In this document: one piece after another, positions 8,489 through 15,919 of the stretch
Position numbering within the stretch: the stretch's first letter is position 1
Layout of the letters: the number at the start of each line of letters is the position of its first letter
NCBI RefSeq assembly: GCF_025699485.1
Contig: NZ_JANUXN010000004.1
Location: 62,001 to 126,000 of the forward strand
Source of the DNA: Thauera carbonicopians
GTDB lineage: Bacteria > Pseudomonadota > Gammaproteobacteria > Burkholderiales > Rhodocyclaceae
DNA: 64,000 nucleotides
Reading direction: 5' to 3'
Notes under the pieces: generated by a model
Database searches by the model: none
The model's input: the letters and a program-made list of their open reading frames with translations, nothing else
Told to the model about the DNA's origin: nothing
Translations under genes and position numbers: made by a program

Positions 8489-9523
8489 ATGCAAGCACCA
8501 CGCCCCCGTTTGCCCGGCTGGAGCCGGATCCTGCTGCACATCTGCGTGGTGCTCGCATTTCTGGTCGTGACCGGTACCTCCAGCGCGCAAAAGCTGCCCA
8601 AGCTGACGCTCGCCGGGCCTTCGGCGGCGGTGTCCAATCCGCTGATCCACATGGTCGACTCCGGCGCCCTGGCCGATCTCGCCGATGTGGTCGAGTTCGT
8701 GCCCTGGCGCGACCCCGACCAGTTGCGCGTGATGGCGCTCGACGGCCGCGCCGACGTGCTGGCGATGCCGAGCAACGTCGCCGCCAACCTCTACAACCGC
8801 GGCGCCAAGCTGCGCATGCTCAACGTGTCGACCTGGGGCGTGCTGTGGCTGGTGTCGCGCGATCCGGCGCTGAAATCGCTCGCCGACCTGCGCGGCAAGG
8901 AGTTGGCGATGCCTTTCCGCGGCGACATGCCGGACATCGTCTTCCAGCTGCTGGCCGAGCAGCAGGGCCTGGATGTGCGCAAGGACCTGAGCCTGCGCTA
9001 CGTCGCCAGCCCGATCGATGCGATGCAGCTGCTGGTGATGCGCCGCGTCGACCATGCGCTGCTGGCCGAGCCGGCGGTGTCGATGGCCTTGCGCAAGACC
9101 GGCTCCTTCCCGCTCAGCGTGGTCGCGCCCGAGCTGCACCGCAGCGTCGATCTGCAGCAGGAATGGGGGCGGGTGTTCGAGCGTCCGGCCCGCATTCCGC
9201 AGGCCGGCATCGCGGTGATGGGCGCTTTGCGCGATCGCCCGGACGTGATCGCCCGCATCGAAGCCGAATACGTCCGCTCGCTCGCCTGGTGCCGCGCCAA
9301 CGCCGAGTCCTGTGGCAGGGCGGTGGCCGCCCGCATCGACATGCTGAGCCCGGCAGCGGTGGCCGATTCGATCGCCGTCAGCCAGCTCGAGGCGGTGCCG
9401 GTTGCCGAGGCGCGCGCCGAGCTCGAGTTCATGTTCGGCCATCTGCTGCGCAAGAATCCGGCGCTGGTCGGCGGCAAGCTGCCCGACGACGGCTTCTACG
9501 GCGGAGCCGCCGCCGCGCAATGA
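8489..9523 (+). CDS. ABC transporter substrate-binding protein, NMT1/SsuA-like
   Basis: 344 residues with an N-terminal membrane or signal segment (LLHICVVLAFLVVTG) and a type II periplasmic binding fold of the NMT1/THI5/SsuA class: SLADLRGKELAMPF, ASPIDAMQLLVMRRVDHALLAEPAV. It begins one base after the TonB receptor stop and overlaps the permease gene by ATGA. Relatives bind sulfonates, nitrate, pyrimidines or other small organics. The coupling to a TonB receptor suggests a substrate too large or scarce for porins, perhaps a metal complex. The ligand cannot be told from sequence alone. Confidence 0.87.
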   Translation: MQAPRPRLPGWSRILLHICVVLAFLVVTGTSSAQKLPKLTLAGPSAAVSNPLIHMVDSGALADLADVVEFVPWRDPDQLRVMALDGRADVLAMPSNVAANLYNRGAKLRMLNVSTWGVLWLVSRDPALKSLADLRGKELAMPFRGDMPDIVFQLLAEQQGLDVRKDLSLRYVASPIDAMQLLVMRRVDHALLAEPAVSMALRKTGSFPLSVVAPELHRSVDLQQEWGRVFERPARIPQAGIAVMGALRDRPDVIARIEAEYVRSLAWCRANAESCGRAVAARIDMLSPAAVADSIAVSQLEAVPVAEARAELEFMFGHLLRKNPALVGGKLPDDGFYGGAAAAQ

Positions 9524-10311
9524 GGCTGCTGCGTGCCTGGGCGGCCGGACTGCCCGCCTACCTGTGGAGCGGCTGGGGCGCGATCGCCAGCCTGCTGCTG
9601 CTGTTCGCGGCCTGGGAGGCGGTCAGCCTGATCTACGGCCCGCTGGTGATGCCGGACCCGCGTTCGGCCTTCGGCACGCTGCTGGGCCTGATCGAAAGCG
9701 GCGCGGCCTGGCCGGAACTGGCCGCCACCGCGCGCCGGGCGATGAGCGGCTATGCCTTGTCGCTGGTCGCGGGCAGCTTCCTTGGGCTGCTCGCGGGGCT
9801 GTCGATGACCGCGTCGATGATGTCGCGCCCGCTCGTCACCGTGCTGATGGGCACGCCGCCGATCGCCTGGCTGGTGCTGGCCATGCTGTGGTTCGGCGCC
9901 AGCGACGGCACGCCGGTATTCACCGTCTTCGTCGCCGCCTTTCCGGTGATCTTCATTGGCGCCCTGCAGGGCACGCGCACGCTGGACAACCAGTTGCGCG
10001 GCATGGCCGAGGCCTTCCGCCTGCCGCGGCGCATGATGTTCACCGATGTCTATCTGCCGCACGTCGTCTCCTACCTGTTTCCGGCCTGGATCGCCGCGCT
10101 CGGCACCTCGTGGAAAGTCGTGGTGATGGCCGAACTGCTGGCGACCCAGGACGGTGTCGGCGCGGCGCTGGCAGTGTCGCGCTCGCATCTGGACACTGCG
10201 GCGACGATGGCCTGGATCGCCGCCGTGGTCGGTTTGCTGCTGGCGGTCGAATATTTGGTGTTGGAGCCGATCAAGCGCGAAGTGGAGCGCTGGCGGGAGC
10301 AGGGCAGATGA
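9520..10311 (+). CDS. ABC transporter permease, SsuC/TauC type
   Basis: 263 residues, about six membrane helices, with the binding-protein-dependent permease signature near residues 155-185 (EAFRLPRRMMFTDVYLPHVVSYLFPAWIAALGTSW contains the EAA-like loop). Its ATG overlaps the stop of the binding-protein gene and its stop overlaps the ATPase start, so the three components are coupled. Closest general type is the sulfonate/nitrate/taurine permease group (SsuC, TauC, NrtB). The substrate is unknown. Confidence 0.88.
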   Translation: MRLLRAWAAGLPAYLWSGWGAIASLLLLFAAWEAVSLIYGPLVMPDPRSAFGTLLGLIESGAAWPELAATARRAMSGYALSLVAGSFLGLLAGLSMTASMMSRPLVTVLMGTPPIAWLVLAMLWFGASDGTPVFTVFVAAFPVIFIGALQGTRTLDNQLRGMAEAFRLPRRMMFTDVYLPHVVSYLFPAWIAALGTSWKVVVMAELLATQDGVGAALAVSRSHLDTAATMAWIAAVVGLLLAVEYLVLEPIKREVERWREQGR

Positions 10312-11249
10312 GTGCGTCCTGTCCAACGGATACCCGCCCGCGCGAGCTGCGCGTCGCTGGCCTGAGCCATGCGTTCGGCCGCGACGAGGTGCTGGCCGGC
10401 ATCGGCTTCCGCCTGCCCGCGGGCGAAGTGGCGGCGCTGGTCGGTCCCTCGGGCTGCGGCAAGACCACCTTGCTGCATCTGGCCGCCGGGCTGCTGACGG
10501 TGCAGGAGGGGCAGGTCAGCAACGGCTTCGACACCACCGCCTTCATGTTCCAGCAGCCGCGCCTGCTGCCGTGGCAGACCGCGCTCGACAACATCGCGCT
10601 CGGCCTCAAGGCGGCGGGCCTCGCGCGCGCCGAACGCCACCGCCGCGCGCGCGACATCGGCCTGCAGCTCGGCCTCGCGCCGCGCGACCTCGACAAGTTT
10701 CCGCACCAGCTTTCCGGCGGCATGCAGAGCCGGGTGGCGCTGGCGCGTGCGCTGGTGCTGGCGCCGGACCTGCTGCTGCTCGACGAGCCGTTCTCGGCAC
10801 TGGACGTGGGCCTGAAGGAAGAGCTCTACCGCCTGCTGCTGGACCACCAGGCTGCGCGGGCGATGGGCGTGCTGATGATCACCCACGACCTGATGGAGGC
10901 GGTGCGGCTGTCGGACGCGATCCTGCTGATGGCGCCGGCGCCCGGACGCATCGTCTGCCGCTTCGAACTGGACGTGCCCGCGGCGCAGCGCGACGACGCC
11001 TGGGTTTATCGCCATACGGCGGAGCTGCTGCAGAACGCAGTGGTGCGCGATGCTTTTGGTATGCCGCCGCTGATGACAGGGGCAGGGGCGGCCGGCGAAC
11101 CGGCGGCCGGCACTCCGGCGGCGGGTGAGCAGGCTGCAGAAACGCCGGCCACCGGGATGCCGGCCGGCGTCCCTTCCACTTCGGCGCTGCGCCTGGTGGC
11201 GACGCCCGAGTCTGCGCCGGCGCGCAGCGCCAGCCGCTGCGGAGGATGA
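10308..11249 (+). CDS. ABC transporter ATP-binding protein with Ala/Pro-rich tail
   Basis: 313 residues. Walker [11 protein letters not shown]-loop FQQPRLLPW, signature LSGGMQSR and Walker B LLLLDEP are all intact, so ATPase activity is expected. It belongs with the NrtD/SsuB/TauB class and pairs with the preceding permease and binding protein. The family domain ends near residue 255. After it comes an unusual low-complexity extension made of repeats such as EPAAGTPAAGEQAAETPA and a Ser/Arg-rich end. Its stop overlaps the nnrS start. Confidence 0.9.
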   Translation: MSASCPTDTRPRELRVAGLSHAFGRDEVLAGIGFRLPAGEVAALVGPSGCGKTTLLHLAAGLLTVQEGQVSNGFDTTAFMFQQPRLLPWQTALDNIALGLKAAGLARAERHRRARDIGLQLGLAPRDLDKFPHQLSGGMQSRVALARALVLAPDLLLLDEPFSALDVGLKEELYRLLLDHQAARAMGVLMITHDLMEAVRLSDAILLMAPAPGRIVCRFELDVPAAQRDDAWVYRHTAELLQNAVVRDAFGMPPLMTGAGAAGEPAAGTPAAGEQAAETPATGMPAGVPSTSALRLVATPESAPARSASRCGG

Positions 11250-12553
11250 AGGGCGCGATGACGAGCTTCGATCGGCTGGCGGCGAAGCCGCTGTTCATGT
11301 GCAGCTTCCGTTCCTTCTTCCTCGCCACCGCGCTGTATGGCGTGCTCCTGCTGCTCGGCTGGCTGGGTTTTCTCGCCACCGGCATCGGCCTGCCCGACGT
11401 GCCGGGCGGCCCGATCGTCTGGCATGCGCACGAGCTGATGTTCGGTTTCGGCCTCGCCGCCGTCGCCGGCTTCGTGCTGACTGCGGTGCCCGAGTTCACC
11501 GCGACGCCGGCTTTCGGGCGGCGGGTGACGCTCGCGCTGCTGCTGTGCTGGGCGGCGGCGCGTGTGGCGTTCTGGCTGTCCGGCGTGCTGGGCGCAGGGG
11601 GCACTGTGCTGGCTGCGCTGCTCAACAGCGGCTTCATGGCGGGAATCGTCGTGCTGGTGGCGCCGCGGCTGTGGCGCGATCCGGAACGGCGCCACCTGTC
11701 CTTCCTGTGGGGGCTGGCGGCGATGTGGCTGGTGGTCAGCGGCTTCCACGCCGACGTGCTGCGCGGGCTGTACCCGATGCGCTGGGTGCTGGCCGGTGCC
11801 GGCGCGATGATGGTGCTGATCGTCGTCGCCATGAGCCGGGTGTCGATGCGCATCGTCAACGATGCGCTGGACGCCGAGCGCCTGCGCCGTGCGGCGGCGC
11901 AGGGCGATGCGATGGCCGGCGAACGGCCGCGCCTGCCCGGCGAGGACGACGACGAACTGCCTGCCTACCGCGCCCGTCCGCCGCGGCGCAATCTCGCCGT
12001 GTTCGGCATCGCCGCCCATACGCTGGCCGAGTTCGCATTGCCGGGCTCGCCGATCGCCGGCTGGATCGCGCTGGCCGCGGCCGCGGCGGTGCTGAACCTG
12101 CTCAACGACTGGCACGTCGGCCGCGCGCTACTGACGCGCTGGGCCTTTTTGCTGTACGCGGTGTACTGGATGATGGCGCTCGGCTACGGCCTGATCGGCC
12201 TGTCCCTGCTCGGCGTGGCGGTGGCGCCCAGTGCCGGCCTGCATCTGCTGACGGTCGGCGCGATGGGCCTGTCGATCTTCGGCGTGCTGTGCATCGCCGG
12301 ACGCACACACTCCGGCTACGAGCTCGATATGCGGCCATGGGTGCCGGTGGCCGCACTGGCGATCGGCGCAGCGGCGCTGGCGCGTGCGGCGGCGGGCCTG
12401 CCCGGGATGCCGGTAGCCGGGCTGCAGGCGGCGAGCGTGGCGGCCTGGGCGCTGGGCTATGGCTTCGCCGCCGTCTTCCTCGGCGCGGTGTTCCTGAGGC
12501 CGCGGCCGGACGCCGGCACGGGCTGCGAGGAACCGATGGAGGAGGGCGCATGA
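11246..12553 (+). CDS. nnrS: NnrS family membrane protein
   Basis: 435 residues with about twelve membrane helices and conserved histidine sites typical of NnrS (VWHAHELMFGFGLAAVAGFVLTA; LHLLTVGAMGLSIFGV). NnrS is a heme- and copper-containing inner-membrane protein linked to nitric-oxide stress and denitrification in known bacteria. The start at 11246 overlaps the ATPase stop; a second ATG at 11258 is in frame and may be the better start because the GGAGG lies directly before the first ATG. Residues about 210-245 form a charged cytoplasmic loop. Last gene of the TonB receptor-ABC operon. Confidence 0.88.
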   Translation: MKGAMTSFDRLAAKPLFMCSFRSFFLATALYGVLLLLGWLGFLATGIGLPDVPGGPIVWHAHELMFGFGLAAVAGFVLTAVPEFTATPAFGRRVTLALLLCWAAARVAFWLSGVLGAGGTVLAALLNSGFMAGIVVLVAPRLWRDPERRHLSFLWGLAAMWLVVSGFHADVLRGLYPMRWVLAGAGAMMVLIVVAMSRVSMRIVNDALDAERLRRAAAQGDAMAGERPRLPGEDDDELPAYRARPPRRNLAVFGIAAHTLAEFALPGSPIAGWIALAAAAAVLNLLNDWHVGRALLTRWAFLLYAVYWMMALGYGLIGLSLLGVAVAPSAGLHLLTVGAMGLSIFGVLCIAGRTHSGYELDMRPWVPVAALAIGAAALARAAAGLPGMPVAGLQAASVAAWALGYGFAAVFLGAVFLRPRPDAGTGCEEPMEEGA

Positions 12554-12557
12554 GGCT

Positions 12558-12598
12558 TTGATCTGCGTCAGAACGGCGGCGGCAGAGAGGCATAGAGT
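12558..12598 (+). promoter_or_regulatory. FNR/Dnr-type promoter before the outer-membrane protein gene
   Basis: TTGATCTGCGTCAG at 12558-12571 matches the FNR/Dnr consensus TTGAT-N4-ATCAA with a perfect left half and three of five bases on the right. A TAGAGT sequence at 12593-12598, 21 bases after the site, could be the -10 box, giving the class II geometry (site centred near -41.5). The same spacing occurs in the next promoter at 13431. The operon upstream ends at 12553, so this would drive 12714-13403. Confidence 0.45.
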
Positions 12599-12713
12599 GA
12601 GAATCAGTACTGTTTGATGACGGCATGAAGATGCCGCACCGACAGCCCTCACAGGAGGCGTCGCCGGGGAGCCGGCACCCCCTTTCATGTCTGTCTCCCC
12701 GCGGAGCCGCATC

Positions 12714-13403
12714 ATGAAAACGACAAGGAATTGCAGGCTGGTGAGCCTGCTCGCCGTCGCGTCCGCACTCGCCGCGACGAGCATGCCGGTATCGGCCGAA
12801 CGCCCGATGGCAGTCGATGACGCCGGAACGCTGGAGCGCGGCGGCGCCAAGCTGGAATTCGGCTGGAGCCGGGACGACGCGCTGAAAGGCTTCGAGGGTG
12901 CCGTTGGCTACGGCCCGATCGACAACGTCGAAGTCGAGCTTTCCTTCGGTCGGGCGAAGGACCGCGACGAGTCGCCCGACGTCACCGTGCGCGGCGTCGG
13001 AGCGGCGCTCAAATGGGTGCCGCTGCAGGCGGAAACCGGGCTGTCCGCCGGCCTCAAGTATGAATACGGGCGCGAGCGCGTCAGCGGCGAAGGCATCTCG
13101 CGTGCCAATGCGCTGGCCGGTCTTGCGAGCTGGGCCTTCGAGGCCGGTCCGCGGGTGCACGTGAATCTCGGCCGCGAATGGGTCCGCGGTGACGGCCACG
13201 CCGATTTCTGGGGGGTGGGCGCGGACTTCCCGCTCAGCGAGCGGCTGCAGTTCACGATCGAGACTTTCGGCGAGGAGCATGCCGGCCCGGATCGCCAGGC
13301 CGGGCTGCGCTACGAGATCGCCGATGGCGTCAAGGTTTCGGGTGCGGTCGGGCGCGGCAATGACCGCAACATCGCCAATGTCGGTGTGGCATGGGAGTTC
13401 TGA
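12714..13403 (+). CDS. Putative outer-membrane beta-barrel protein
   Basis: 229 residues from the ATG at 12714 (GGAG ribosome site eight bases upstream; an in-frame ATG at 12687 would lengthen the leader). Signal peptide ends near PVSAERP. The rest alternates polar and hydrophobic residues with many aromatic, Gly and Glu positions and ends in WEF, the typical C-terminal phenylalanine of barrel proteins. The family is not recognised. It stands alone between the nnrS operon and the fez-like cluster, each preceded by an FNR-like site, so an anaerobic role is possible. Confidence 0.7.
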   Translation: MKTTRNCRLVSLLAVASALAATSMPVSAERPMAVDDAGTLERGGAKLEFGWSRDDALKGFEGAVGYGPIDNVEVELSFGRAKDRDESPDVTVRGVGAALKWVPLQAETGLSAGLKYEYGRERVSGEGISRANALAGLASWAFEAGPRVHVNLGREWVRGDGHADFWGVGADFPLSERLQFTIETFGEEHAGPDRQAGLRYEIADGVKVSGAVGRGNDRNIANVGVAWEF

Positions 13404-13430
13404 AGACGGAGCAGCCGTTTCGACCGGAGT

Positions 13431-13471
13431 TTGACATGCGTCATTACCGCCCGCGGCAAGGGGCGTAAAGT
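13431..13471 (+). promoter_or_regulatory. FNR/Dnr-type promoter of the fez-like cluster
   Basis: TTGACATGCGTCAT at 13431-13444 keeps seven of ten FNR/Dnr consensus positions. TAAAGT at 13466-13471 can serve as a -10 box, with the same 21-base gap from site to -10 as the promoter at 12558. This places transcription start near 13479, about 130 bases before the first gene. The match is moderate, so the call rests mostly on the repeated geometry and the anaerobic theme of the genes behind it. Confidence 0.45.
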
Positions 13472-13496
13472 GATTCACAGATGGATCGGGTTCGTG

Positions 13497-13520
13497 TAGC
13501 CAGCCGAGGTCGCCAGCCAG
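13497..13520 (+). repeat. AGCCAGCC leader element (fez-like cluster)
   Basis: TAGCCAGCC at 13497-13505 and GCCAGCCAG at 13512-13520, six bases apart, in the presumed untranslated leader of the six-gene cluster. Same doublet as in the leaders of the three TonB receptor genes of this window. Confidence 0.45.
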
Positions 13521-13607
13521 CAATGCCCGTGGAATTGGTTGTGGAAACAGGGCCGTATGCCGTGGGTGTGGCAAGTCTGCCATGGTAGAGAAAGGCTGGA
13601 GATCGAA

Positions 13608-13946
13608 ATGCCGGAGTTCGAAGAGTTGCGCGTCTTTCTGTGTGATGTGCGTATCGCCCATCACATTCGCGGGCGCATCCGGCTGAAGCTGGAGAGCCGC
13701 TCGGTGTCCATCGACGTGCCGCGGACGCAGGCGCGCGAATTCCAGTCCCTGCTCGACCGCACTCCCGGCGTCGCTTCGGTGCAGGTCAATCTGCTGGCGC
13801 GCTCCTGCACCGTGCATTACGACCCCGCGGTGATACCTGAACGGGCCTGGATCGATCTGCTGGGCGGCGTCGACTCGGAGGCCGCGGCGATTCTCGAACG
13901 CATATTGCACGACGCCTATCTGGAGGCCGGCAATGCAAAACTATGA
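13608..13946 (+). CDS. HMA-like domain protein of the fez-like cluster
   Basis: 112 residues. Start at 13608 has a GGAG ribosome site six bases upstream. The fold resembles a heavy-metal-associated domain (LLDRTPGVASVQVNLLARSCTVHYDP), but the metal-binding CxxC is absent. Before it lies an arginine motif, R-G-R-I-R-L-K at residues 21-27, after HH. The same motif occurs at the N-terminus of the P-type ATPase in this cluster (R-G-R-A-R-W-R) and in the protein at 21923-22354. Related small proteins accompany P1B-6 ATPases in ferrosome operons. First gene of six, overlapping the next by 14 bases. Confidence 0.8.
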   Translation: MPEFEELRVFLCDVRIAHHIRGRIRLKLESRSVSIDVPRTQAREFQSLLDRTPGVASVQVNLLARSCTVHYDPAVIPERAWIDLLGGVDSEAAAILERILHDAYLEAGNAKL

Positions 13947-14628
13947 TGAACTGATCCTGCGCACGCAGCGCATCGATCCGGCGGCGCCTTTTCCCGTGGC
14001 GCACCAGGCGGTCAGGATCGCGCTCTACGATGAATATGCCGCCCGCAGCTTCTATGCGCGCGTGGTCGAGTCCTTCGGCGAGCGGGCGCCGTTTTCCAAC
14101 GTGCTGCGCTCGGAAGAGCAGCACGTGACGGCCTTGCTGGGCTTGTGCGAACGCTTCGGCATCCCGCGGCCGCTCGACCCCTTCCCGCAGGAATCCACCG
14201 TCGAGCCGACCTGGCTGGCGAACTGCCAGCGCGCCGTTGCCGGCGAAATCGCCAACGTGCAGATGTATGCCGGGCTGCTGAACCAGGTTGCCGAGCCGGA
14301 AGTGCGCAGGGTGTTCCAGAACCTGCAGGCAGCGGCGCTGCAGCATCATCTGCCCGCCTTTCGCCAGGCCGCGGTCGCGGCGCAGGCGCAGGAAAGCTAC
14401 CACGCCGCGCACGGCATCTCGCCGCAGCAGGCCTATGTGCGCCACGGCCCGCTGTCCGACTTTCTCGAACGTGCCTTCTCGCAGCTCGGGCCTTATGCCG
14501 GGCCGCTCGGCATCTTCAGTCCGCTTCTGCGCAATGCGCACCCCGCCATGCTGGCCGGCATGGTGACGGGGGGCGCAGGAGTCTATCTGTGGAAGACCAG
14601 GACCGGCCGCCATCGCAAGGAGGACTGA
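13933..14628 (+). CDS. Ferritin-like (DUF2202-type) protein
   Basis: 231 residues. Two helix pairs carry carboxylate/histidine positions of the ferritin-like superfamily: DEYAARSFY with EEQHVTALL, then AGEIANVQMY with ALQHHLPAF. The di-iron site can therefore be complete. The C-terminal 60 residues contain a hydrophobic Gly/Ala segment (HPAMLAGMVTGGAGVYLW) followed by a basic tail, so it may be tethered to a membrane, which is unusual for a ferritin-like protein. The ATG lies inside the end of the previous gene. Iron oxidation or delivery within the fez-like system is inferred. Confidence 0.78.
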   Translation: MQNYDELILRTQRIDPAAPFPVAHQAVRIALYDEYAARSFYARVVESFGERAPFSNVLRSEEQHVTALLGLCERFGIPRPLDPFPQESTVEPTWLANCQRAVAGEIANVQMYAGLLNQVAEPEVRRVFQNLQAAALQHHLPAFRQAAVAAQAQESYHAAHGISPQQAYVRHGPLSDFLERAFSQLGPYAGPLGIFSPLLRNAHPAMLAGMVTGGAGVYLWKTRTGRHRKED

Positions 14629-14629
14629 C

Positions 14630-15079
14630 ATGTTCCCGCTATTACCTTTCGTCGCCGGCGTGCTGACCGGTGCAGTTGCCCTCCGCCTGATCAAGACCGA
14701 CAAGACCAAGGCGGGCGTCGAGGCCGGCGTCGAGAAGGCCCGTGCCGGCATGGAAAAGGCACAGGACACGCTGCGCGGCGCCGCAGTATCCAGCCTGGAA
14801 GCGATCGAGAACGCCTCGGCGCGTGCGCGCAAGCGCCTGGCCGCCGAAGACGCGGTAGCAGATGAAGAAGTTGGGGCAGCCCACGCTGCGGCAGCCGATG
14901 CCGGGGCAGCTCCTGCTGCGGCAAGCGCCGATGCTGCACCGGAGCAGGCCGGGAAGCCGGCCCCGCCGCGCAGGAAGCGTGCGCCGCGCGCTGCGGCCAA
15001 GCCGAAGAAGGCAAAGGCCACACCCGCAGCAAGCACTGAAGCCGAACCCGGCGCAGCCGGGGAGGAAGCCGGATCATGA
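14630..15079 (+). CDS. Small membrane protein with Ala/Lys-rich tail
   Basis: 149 residues. Residues 3-20 form one hydrophobic helix (LLPFVAGVLTGAVALRLI). Residues 25-70 are a charged amphipathic helix (KAGVEAGVEKARAGMEKAQ) resembling YtxH-like proteins. The C-terminal half is a low-complexity Ala/Pro/Lys region like histone-type tails (PPRRKRAPRAAAKPKKAK). Strong ribosome site AAGGAGG. Its stop overlaps the next start (ATGA). No family assigned. Small membrane proteins of this kind are part of known fez operons, where they are needed to form or shape the compartment. Confidence 0.75.
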   Translation: MFPLLPFVAGVLTGAVALRLIKTDKTKAGVEAGVEKARAGMEKAQDTLRGAAVSSLEAIENASARARKRLAAEDAVADEEVGAAHAAAADAGAAPAAASADAAPEQAGKPAPPRRKRAPRAAAKPKKAKATPAASTEAEPGAAGEEAGS

Positions 15080-15423
15080 GAAACGCGATCATGCCCTATG
15101 GTGCGGTGCCGGTTGGCGTGCCGCTTCGCGCCAGCGGGGCGACCTTCGTGCAGGGCTTCGTTGCCGGGGGCTGCCTGTCGGCCTTCCAGGACCGTCCTGC
15201 ACAGCTTTCGTCGCCCTCGCCGGCCGAACTGAAGCGGGTGCTGCGCCATGCGCTGCAGGGCGGCACTGCACTGGCTGCCGGCACCCGGGCCGCGGCCGCC
15301 GTCCGCCAACGGAATTACACCGGTGCGCTGGCTGCCGCCGCGGTCGGTGCGGCCGGTGTGCTGATCATCGAACGATTGCTGCGCGACAGCGCGCAGGCCG
15401 AACAGGAGAAGCAAGATGGCTAA
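15076..15423 (+). CDS. Small Gly/Ala-rich membrane protein
   Basis: 115 residues with two hydrophobic Gly/Ala segments (ATFVQGFVAGGCLSAF, and ALAAAAVGAAGVLIIERLL) separated by a basic amphipathic stretch. Such small Gly-rich membrane proteins recall magnetosome and ferrosome membrane proteins in composition, though no homology can be shown here. The ATG overlaps the preceding stop and the following gene starts inside its last codons, so it is a fully coupled member of the cluster. Confidence 0.75.
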   Translation: MRNAIMPYGAVPVGVPLRASGATFVQGFVAGGCLSAFQDRPAQLSSPSPAELKRVLRHALQGGTALAAGTRAAAAVRQRNYTGALAAAAVGAAGVLIIERLLRDSAQAEQEKQDG

Positions 15424-15919
15424 GAAGAACAAGCACGGCCGCGGCAGGCAGGCGATGCAGAACGACGCCTGGCCGGGCCAGTACGGCCAGCCGCCCAATG
15501 CGCAGTACGGCCCGAATGGCCAGTATGGTCCTCAGTACGGTCAATACGGCCAGCAGTACGGAGCACCGCCCTGGGGGCAGTACGGCATGGCGAGCGGCCT
15601 GCCGGGCGGCATGGAAGCCGGCTTCGCCCAGGGGTTCGCCCAAGGCATGGGCCCGCTGCCCCAGCAGGCGGCTGCCGATGGTGGCTTCCTGCAGAACATG
15701 CCGGCCTTCCTGCGCACCGGCAATACCGAGCAGTTCCTGCTCGGTGCGTTGATCGGCGCGGCCGCGGCCTGGGTGCTGAGCGACGAGGAACTGCGCGGCA
15801 AGATCGTGAAGTCGGCGATGAAGCTGTATTCCGGCGTGGCCGGCGGCTTCGAGGAGATGAAGGAGCAGATGGCCGACATCCGCGCTGAAGTCGACGCGGA
15901 GCGCCACGGAGACGCATGA
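15416..15919 (+). CDS. QYG-repeat low-complexity protein with one membrane helix
   Basis: 167 residues in three parts. The basic start is MAKKNKHGRGRQ. Residues about 20-60 are a repeat of Q-Y-G and N-G-Q-Y-G-P units, a prion-like composition. Then a Gly/Met/Phe-rich segment (GMEAGFAQGFAQGMG) leads to one membrane helix (FLLGALIGAAAAWVLS) and an acidic amphipathic helix. Tyr/Gln/Gly-rich segments can self-associate, so a scaffold or phase-separating role on the compartment surface is possible. Its stop overlaps the ATPase start. No family recognised. Confidence 0.75.
   Translation: MAKKNKHGRGRQAMQNDAWPGQYGQPPNAQYGPNGQYGPQYGQYGQQYGAPPWGQYGMASGLPGGMEAGFAQGFAQGMGPLPQQAAADGGFLQNMPAFLRTGNTEQFLLGALIGAAAAWVLSDEELRGKIVKSAMKLYSGVAGGFEEMKEQMADIRAEVDAERHGDA

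Noticed and set aside
15500-15560. CAGTACGG repeats as an integration or regulatory array
   Set aside because: They are codons of the QYG repeat in the frame 15416-15919; reported as a protein feature instead.
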